From assembly GCA_015178975.1 (NCBI GenBank), contig WHVD01000044.1, positions 558,001 through 622,000 of the forward strand: a stretch of DNA of 64,000 nt. The letters run 5' to 3'. Below, piece by piece: positions 56,691 through 64,000 of this stretch. The notes below the pieces were generated by a model that made no database searches, was not told the DNA's origin, and saw only the letters and a list, made by a program, of their open reading frames with translations. Within the stretch, counting starts at the first letter, position 1. Every line of letters starts with the position of its first letter. The position numbers and the translations under genes were made by a program. Source of the stretch: Hysterangium stoloniferum. Taxonomy: Eukaryota; Basidiomycota; Agaricomycetes; Hysterangiales; Hysterangiaceae.

Positions 56691-59690
56691 TTAACCTGAT
56701 TTGATTACAACAGTAGAAAGTGATGACGTAATGGGAGTTGATGTGTCTCTATCTGCCAACCTCGACCAAGGGGCACCAAGACATTCTGTGAAGGCCACAC
56801 TCAAAGATGCCAGAAGCCGAGAAGTGTAATAACTGGAGAAGCCCCCCTTTCCAAAAGTGTGACGTTTGTTCCTGTTAAGTTTTCGTGGTGCTGTTCCTAG
56901 ACCGTATAACTTTCCGTTTGTCTGAGTGAGGTGGCAGTACTCGTTGTAAACGGATAAGGACTAAACAAATACAAATAGACCTTATATAACCCAAAATACG
57001 CGGTGAATTCCCAACCGCAGCGACCCGAGCCCTAATGCTCATGATCCCTCGCTAACCCAAATCCCAAAAAAGTTAACAGTTCCTACATAGGAGGTGTGTA
57101 GCACATCTCGAACTCACATAAAATCATTCCACACTCGTTGCCAAATTCGAAGAGGGTATGTGGGTGTGAGACCATTTTCTAATTTCTGCCATGACTGCAA
57201 TATGGGCTGAGCTTGGACGTGGTGTTAATGGATCTCCCTCGTATTTTAATAATAGTCAGTAGGTCATGGCAATTTGTCTCTCCTTGGCACTGAAAATCGG
57301 TATTTGATCACTGTAATACTCACAATGAAATTTATCACAGCTGAGTTTATTGCCCCAACCCATCCTTCGCGTCATTTTTCGAGATTATTAATCAAGGGAT
57401 TAATGAAGTGCTGTGAGTATATACGAACTTTAAGCTGACCATCACTTATTGACATCACAAAATAGGCAGAAGACACGATGTTTGTGACGGCAATGTATCA
57501 TAATGTATTGACTCTGGGGATAATCTTCAATGCAGGATAACAACAAACATACTTTTCCGAATCTCTTTGGGACAAAGAGCCGGACAAAAATATTTCTTCA
57601 GAATGCCATTGGGATCACTCTCAACGAAAATTACACTTCGGCATGCTAGTACCGGACCGACAACGACAGGAATTCTTGTCAAAGACAGTAGCAATGGTCG
57701 CACCTGTCTCGGACATTCCTGACCAAGACGTCTCATTTCGGTTTAAAGGAGTCCAGGAATATTACTGCCTGTGACATGGATATAGGTAGCCCTACAATAT
57801 ATTTAATTATGTCACAAAACATGAATCCAACAAAGTTGAAAAAAGATATCAATCTTCGTCACCCATGCAGAAGGTCAACGTCACAACAACCTGAGAGTCA
57901 CACTGACTTGTACCGCTACATACGTCCGCAATCAAATAACAGAGTGTCTATTAGCACCAGTCACTCTAGCATAAACCCCAGTGCTATCTCAGTTCCTTCT
58001 GCCGTCGGACTAGACGGCTTGAAAGGCGATGCTTGAACAGTAGTTTTCCCGGTTGCGGAAATCCTTTGGTCTCAGAGCCAGGTGAAGTCATTATGGTGGT
58101 TACGACCGTCTTTTGCACAGGAATCTGTATCGTGTCTTATCTTGTGCGTCTATGCACCCTCCTTTCGTATGTCAATGTCAATTCGAAGACGCCAGATTCA
58201 CCGAACCATATCCTCTGAAATGACTCCTTGTCCACGCATATCTCATCCGCTGCATCCTAAGGGCTTGTTTTCTGCCTGATGGTGGGGCTGTCATTATCTT
58301 CAGTTTATTCATTTCGTTTTTCATCATATATCGTTTTCAGAACTTGAACACCTACCTCCGTGACGTCTCCACCCTCGACACGCCAATGCGCCTTTATTAC
58401 AAAAACCTACATTGCTCAACAAAGTAGCACCGGTATCCCTTACTTCCGCCTCATCTGACCACTCTCTGCATCGCGCCAGGCATTAGCACCTTCGTCCGTC
58501 CCAGATATCGAATTCTTCAAGATGTGGGGATACCCCTGGCTCGCCGCTGTGGACGAGTGGACACGGAACATTCATCACTCCAATGCTGCCCCGTTCGTCG
58601 CTGTGCCTTAACCACCTCGCAACACCACCCCTCATCAGGCCTTCGTATCTACACCCCTCCAATACCTAACCATCAACGCTCTCGAGTATGGCCTCCTTTC
58701 TCAGTCCGCAGCCTCCCACATGGCCCCCGCCCACGGCGACTCTACAACAGAGAAATCTTGGCTCATCCACTACTACGTCCGCCGTTTCTCTCCGCATCCA
58801 TTCTACTATATAACGCGCTATTGATGTCCTTTTGGTACTGTCTCTGAACGATGCTTAACTTTTGAAGGAGAGTGCGTTGGGCGTTGGTGTGTAAGAAAGG
58901 AGCTTAAGAGATCAGGGATTATGCATCCTTCAGGGCTGGCGATGCTGTGTGAGTTCCGGCTATCGTAGATGAGGAGAATGTGGGGAGACTGGGTTTGGCA
59001 TGGCAACCGTATGATTGTGGGTTCCGTTCCTTCCTTTTCTTCTTTCCTCGCTTTTTGCTATGATCCCGGTCACTCGTTCTGTCCCTCATGATCTGGATCA
59101 TAGCTACACGCAATGGACGAACTCTGACGCCTCATGCACCCACTCTCCTTCCACCGTTCTACTTTGGAAGCAATTCGCACGAATGGGAACCCCGGTCTCT
59201 CAGCGCGATATCAGTCGTTGTCCGCAGAAATCAGAAAGTGTGGTCGTTGGAGGATAGGATTATAACTGAAGCTTGAAGCTTGTGTGCCTTCCTCCTTTCC
59301 CATCTTACCATCGCCAATACTTCTGCTCATACCTCGCTGTCCCAAGTTCACGCCACATTGTCCTCGTTCCTCCGCTGGATTCACCGCTCCCGGCGGTCCC
59401 TGTATCCTCTTCGGCACGCCGATGCCCCATGTCCGCTTCCACCCCAATGGGTAGGCAACGTCATGATTGAAGGAGAAGGGACAAAAGAAGGCCTCGGTGA
59501 TCTTTTGGACAATATGGAGAAGAAGTAGCCGCGAAGCTTGTCAAGAGTATCGACGAGTTGAATGTGACGTTGGATAAAGGCAATGCGGGGATGGCGTTCA
59601 TAATTTTCAGGGGGGACGCCTGGGGAGGTCTGGATCAAGCGCGTTGCAGAGAATGAGAGGAGTACATCGTATTTACTTGTATTCAAATGT
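56691..59690. other. Unassigned host-like region
   Basis: CpG content is normal and base composition balanced, unlike the transposons. Possible coding pieces include LEYGLLSQSAASHMAPAHG (about 58690 +) and KLVKSIDELNVTLDKGNAGM (about 59535 +). No continuous gene model or known domain could be built. Either small spliced genes or decayed ones are possible. Confidence 0.35.
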
Positions 59691-59870
59691 TATTTTCTTT
59701 TCTGTTTGCTTAAATCATTTAAATCATTTAAGATCGTTAAGATGATTTAAACCCATTTGAACAAAACAATTTAAAACACATTATAATTTAAAACATTTTA
59801 TAATATTTAATATCAACAAACACTTGGAAACATTAAAATGGCAGCGGTTGAGCGGAGTTTGAATTATTTA
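59691..59870. repeat. AT-rich low-complexity tract
   Basis: Repeated AAATCATTTAA / AATTTAAAACA units mark the border between host-like sequence and the R1 fragment. Confidence 0.7.
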
Positions 59871-59959
59871 ATGCTTGCTGCGCTAATCCAGGGATGACTA
59901 ATCCCGGTTATATATATATCCTAGTTGCAACATTTATGCCTGACAGTTTAAAAGCGGCT

Positions 59960-60672
59960 GTCTCTTGCTCATGAGTACCATGCACTAAACTTCTTCGATA
60001 AGAAGCTGGTAGGCTACTATAACTATACAAAGTAGAGTTCATCATTGGAAAGGCGAAATTCAACATTCGCGTAAAAACTACGTTAATTGATTGGGAACAC
60101 TCCATTCCTTTACCCTTACCTTTACCCTACTTCAGCTCAACTAAATATGTCTGAGAACGTTCTACCACATTATATCCCTAAACACTCATTCTCATGGTCA
60201 AATATGGTTATCGTCATCACAGCTCTCTGTTGGAATACCAAGGGATCTACTAATCTCTCATAAAACCATTGTTTTTGTATTTGTAGTCACATTATCTAGT
60301 TATAGTATTTAATAATGACGGCAACCCTGGTTTCAGGGACATACATATGTGGTGTATTGTTCCGAGCATGATTGAAAGCCTGCAGAAATTCATGGCGTAC
60401 TGTAATCTTAGGAATGCAGACGTGAGACTGACATTTTACGAGTAGAGGTATACAATGGGTGCAATATGAGTAGGAGGGTCCGCAAGACCAAGGGGGAATG
60501 TGGGGACTGGTCTACCCCTTGAATTCGCAATGCCTGTGTAATCAGAAAAAAAAAATCAGTATGAAAGCTGAAGGGCGCAAATACAGGAATAACTAGTTCT
60601 TAAAGAGTATCATAGTAAAACTTGTAATTGTTCAGATTCACTTTCAACGGCGGATATCAAGCTAAGGGTATC
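59960..60672 (-). repeat. Rearranged R1 3' fragment with an internal inversion
   Basis: Three pieces match the 3' part of R1. 59970-60095 (RNase H end) and 60465-60672 match copy B in its plus reading. 60105-60460 between them matches copy A instead, so it is flipped relative to its neighbours. The fragment abuts copy C at CCAAGACGG. Sequence divergence is higher than among A, B and C. Confidence 0.8.
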
Positions 60673-60673
60673 C

Positions 60674-63600
60674 CAAGACGGTCGTGAACGGGCCTATGTC
60701 TATATGGTTGTAATAAAACATCGCTCCAAATGTGATATACAACTAAGTCCAAGCGCAATCCATATTATAAGACCAGATCCGCTGATGAAAGATGTAAAGG
60801 TCACCTATAAAGAGAGATGTCTTGAACCTGCAATGCCACGTGTGAGCTGCATATAAACAACAAACAACATTGATTGCTAATAAACCGCTAATTTCACCAT
60901 ACAACCTTTACTCTTAATAAACTTTACTCACCGTCTAACACCACAACCACCGCAACCATTACGTATACTACCAGCAAGGTTCGAGCTCGGCTTCTGACAA
61001 GCGAGGCGTTGAGGTCGTAGTCAAACTCATTAGACGAGGAAATGTTGATGTCTGCTTGGTTTGTTGAAGGTTGAAAGTGAAATCGACGTACTCAAGGTGA
61101 GTGGCTCGGTGATCGATTGCATAGAAGCTAAAACCGGCTTTCATACCCTTAGTCTCTCAAACACCTAACCTTGTTCGTCACTGCGCCGTCATCGGGGCCG
61201 ACAGGAGGCGAATAATTCTTCGACCACATCCTTGCACACCGATACCTAAAAAAAATGCCTACAAGCTTTCGTCCGGCTCATATTAGGCATCTTCTACATT
61301 CAATTCGCAAAAGATTGTCCTTTATGGTCTAAGACTCGAGAATCTTCTTCTAGACCGCTTTCGCAACATGATCATCAACTTTGGTTTCACAAAACAGTTT
61401 GAACATCGTTCCAATCACCTTATGGGAGGTCATGCGGTTCACCATGCCAGTCGGAACTTGTCATCTAGAGGGCTCGATGTTGGCTCTGCGGTTGATGTAT
61501 GGCCCTGTGGAGTTAGGCAATAGCTGCAGGCGGCTTGATTATCAACCTGGCTGAAGTGATAGACACCGAATATGAAGACGCTGTAAAGAATGTTCAGTTG
61601 TAGAGGTATAATGACGGATCCTGAGAATAGCACAGACAGGTGGTGAAATCAACGTACCTGCCCTTTGATCATAACCTAGCGAATCTCGACGGCGACAGCA
61701 ACAGCATCAGCCTGCTCTACTAATAAATTTGTCAACGCACTGTTAACGGTCCCTAGTGTGCAACCTCCTCTGGATGCTCTCACCAGACCCAAACCGACAA
61801 GCGGGTCTGCATGAGATCATGGTTCATTCTGTGGTGCCCCGCGACCTACGTGTTATCTGTCCGATCGAAGCGTCGATGAGCGCGAGAAGGTCGCGATGGA
61901 GCAACAGAAGAAACGACGGGCGTATCAGCACCAGTGCGCGCCGGTGCTGAGCAGCTCACTGCGCATATTCTTCTAAAACACTGTCTCTCTTGATTCTGCA
62001 GTTGCTCCCGACCAAACCAGAGCCGACGTGGTGCGCTCTTGCCTCGCTCCCTACCACTTTCCATTTCACCAGACCATCAGTGAGCTCAAGATGGTTGCGA
62101 TGGAGCAACAAGGAAAGTGATAAAGAACAGTATACATGCCCGCCAATGCTGAGCAGCAGCTCAGCGCGCGAGTATGCTGTCCTCGTCGATTTCCTCTATT
62201 GCTTACACTACCTGCGGCTACACCTCGCTGGACCATCGCATTTGCGTGTCATTGGATCATCTACGCTCTGCTCCATCATCGACACCCCTAGACCTGACCC
62301 GATGCCGACAGAGCGGCCTGTCGATCAAAGTCCAATAGGTTTGCAGAGGAAGGACCATGCTGAGACGATCGAAGACATCCGCGAAAACCCCAGAGAAAGA
62401 GAAGGAGAAAGCAGGACGAAAAGACATCATTCAACTCGAATATCCAGAAGGCGCACAGAAGGAGAAAGAGAAAGAGACAGGAGCAGACGCAACAAGACAA
62501 GAGGGTACAGGCATATTATTGAACTCGGATATCAGAGGACGCATCGCAGTAGCCCCCAAACGGATATCAACGAACCCACCATCACTCCCACTAGACGAGA
62601 TCACACCTCCACGCCGTGCCATCTTCTCAAACGCCGCAGCTTTTAACGTGTCCATTGAAGGTCGGGACGTTGTTCACGCCCTCCAGCCCCCACGCCGTTA
62701 CAACTCACCGAGCCTATTGCAACGGTCAGACTGGCTCAGTCAGTGCTCGACGGGGTCGGTGGGGGCCGATTGTGTCACCGACTTCGTGATGGAGACTGTG
62801 GCTTTGAGAAGATAGTGGCAGGTGGAATGGCCTGACCTTGTCCGATGTGGAGCCTATCAATAGTGCGACGAGTCACTGTGGAAGATGGTGACTGTTGCGG
62901 AGAAGTGAAACTACAGGAGAATGTAGCTTTATAGGTGGGAAGAAAAGGGGAGGAAGGCCGCTGAACTTAATTTTGGAGTGTAAGCAGGTGAGACGAGTTG
63001 ATTGATGGGTTGTCGACACTGTTTGACTATGATTGGGTTGACTAATGATTGGTCTCGTTTTGTTTTGTTTACAGCATAATTGGAGATCGCACGCTATCGT
63101 TCGGTTCCGATCGGGAAAAACCAATAAAAAAGCCAAAGCGCAGATAGCGCCTGTACAAGAGTGGGAAGTGAACTCCGTCTGCAACTCCTGCTGCACTGTC
63201 TACAGTACCTCCCTGCGGGTTTGAATCTACTTCTACACATATCCTTTTCGTTCCGCCCGCCACAGGTCGTTTTTCTACTCTGTCAACAAGAACTAGTTCC
63301 GACTGTGCAGTCTTGGAAGATGCGACCTAGACCTCCCTTTTGATCTCAGTGGAGAAAACCCGCTGCGAGCCACAGCTGCAGTCCGATGTGGTGGACTCCC
63401 TCAATAATACGACGAGTAGGAGGAGGGTGTCTGTCACCCTGAAAAATGGTGGTGCGAACGCTGTCGAGGAGATGAAGCCAAGGGGGAAAACGTTGAACTT
63501 GATGGCGGTGCCTATAAGCAGGTGCATGGCGTCGATTGTTGCTTTTTTTTTTTATCGTTTGGCAATAGTTGGGTGTACTAGTACGTCGCTTGGTTTAGTT

Positions 63601-64000
63601 TCCAGCACAATTAAAGAGCCCGTGATGAACCTTTTGGAAACAGTCGAGATCGAGAGGCACAAAGAAGACAGCAAGAAAGGTCCGCGCAACACCTTAACAT
63701 CAACCCGATATCTCTCCATCTCCAATTCTCGTTGTACTAACCACTGCACCTTTCGGCAGTTCTCATGCCACCTACGCCTTTGCCTTTCGTCGTACCCTCC
63801 CTTCTGGGAACCGAAAACATGCACAGCCCGTCCTGATATGTCTACTCGTAGTGGAGCAAGGACGTGCACAGCTAAAATCCTGGGGGCAACAGCAGTCTTA
63901 CCTTTGAGGGCCCCCGAAAGCACAGCAACATCAGAAGCGATTTATGTCGATCGCAGCGTTGACCAAGGTGATGAAGCACGGTTTTGGGTTGAGTTGACGC
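60674..64000 (+). repeat. R1 long dispersed repeat, copy C
   Basis: It starts at CAAGACGGTCGTGAAC, matching the outer edge of copy B (10366), and runs off the window. The 61690-64000 part matches copy A from its first base. It carries the intact version of the R1 frame (62357-62815). Confidence 0.88.
62357..62815 (+). CDS. Hypothetical 152-residue protein of R1
   Basis: The ATG at 62357 begins MLRRSKTSAKTPEKEKEKAG and stays open to the TAG at 62813-62815. The N-terminal half is highly charged (Lys/Glu). The C-terminal half contains RRAIFSNAAAFNVSIEGRD and QRSDWLSQCSTGSVGADC. Copies A and B have two extra bases after the charged part, which put their ATG out of frame. C therefore probably shows the ancestral or the only working form. 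No domain recognised; it may be a fragment of a spliced gene rather than a complete protein. Confidence 0.35.
   Translation: MLRRSKTSAKTPEKEKEKAGRKDIIQLEYPEGAQKEKEKETGADATRQEGTGILLNSDIRGRIAVAPKRISTNPPSLPLDEITPPRRAIFSNAAAFNVSIEGRDVVHALQPPRRYNSPSLLQRSDWLSQCSTGSVGADCVTDFVMETVALRR

Noticed and set aside
58524-59686. Several overlapping frames on both strands
   Set aside because: High GC gives open frames by chance. No consistent gene model or domain could be built.

Overview
The window looks like a transposon-packed accessory region of a basidiomycete (Agaricomycete) genome. The evidence is the short introns (about 41-70 bp, with CTAAC-like branch sites), chromodomain-bearing Ty3/gypsy elements (chromoviruses), Tc1-like elements, a hydrolase-NACHT-ankyrin NLR, and a P-loop gene fragment of a kind I associate with Agaricomycetes. 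The species cannot be named from sequence alone. Most of the window is repeats. Older copies are almost free of CpG and carry stops explained by C>T / G>A transitions, while younger solo LTRs keep many CpGs.

Layout. 1-10366: two arms of a long dispersed repeat (R1) in inverted orientation (1-3292 and 6184-10366). Between them lie a broken gypsy gag fragment and a solo LTR (LTR1) that carries a second solo LTR inside it. 10367-12076: a decayed P-loop NTPase gene. 12110-13720: old gypsy integrase and Tc1 fragments. 13735-20605: a minus-strand gypsy element (Gypsy-2B) cut by three LTR-like insertions, one of which contains a tRNA-Thr-like sequence. About 20850-42712: a plus-strand gypsy element (Gypsy-2A) that hosts a full Gypsy-1 element (22657-34065). 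The 3' LTR of Gypsy-1 hosts a Tc1 element (29958-33400), and that Tc1 hosts a truncated Gypsy-1 copy (30465-32228). Target-site duplications prove most of these steps. 42713-44151: the rest of a second Tc1 transposase, whose C-terminus has been blown up by an in-frame 21-bp minisatellite. 44152-46399: AT-rich LTR-like direct repeats. 46400-54428 (minus): one large NLR gene, serine hydrolase - NACHT - about 33 ankyrin repeats, broken by two solo LTR1 copies. 55070-56690 (minus): a 5'-truncated, decayed fimbrin gene. 56691-59690: unassigned host-like sequence. 59960-64000: a rearranged R1 fragment followed by a third R1 copy.

Working together. No metabolic pathway is visible. The host genes are the NLR (probably non-self recognition or programmed cell death by family analogy), the P-loop fragment and the fimbrin remnant. 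All three are damaged. The NLR reading frame joins exactly across both LTR insertions and every inferred intron, so it was probably functional until recently. The most unusual signals are an antisense, intron-containing gene with a GAL4-type six-cysteine cluster carried inside Gypsy-1; a 221-bp LTR-like element with a tRNA-type Pol III promoter; and the minisatellite expansion inside a transposase that keeps its frame.
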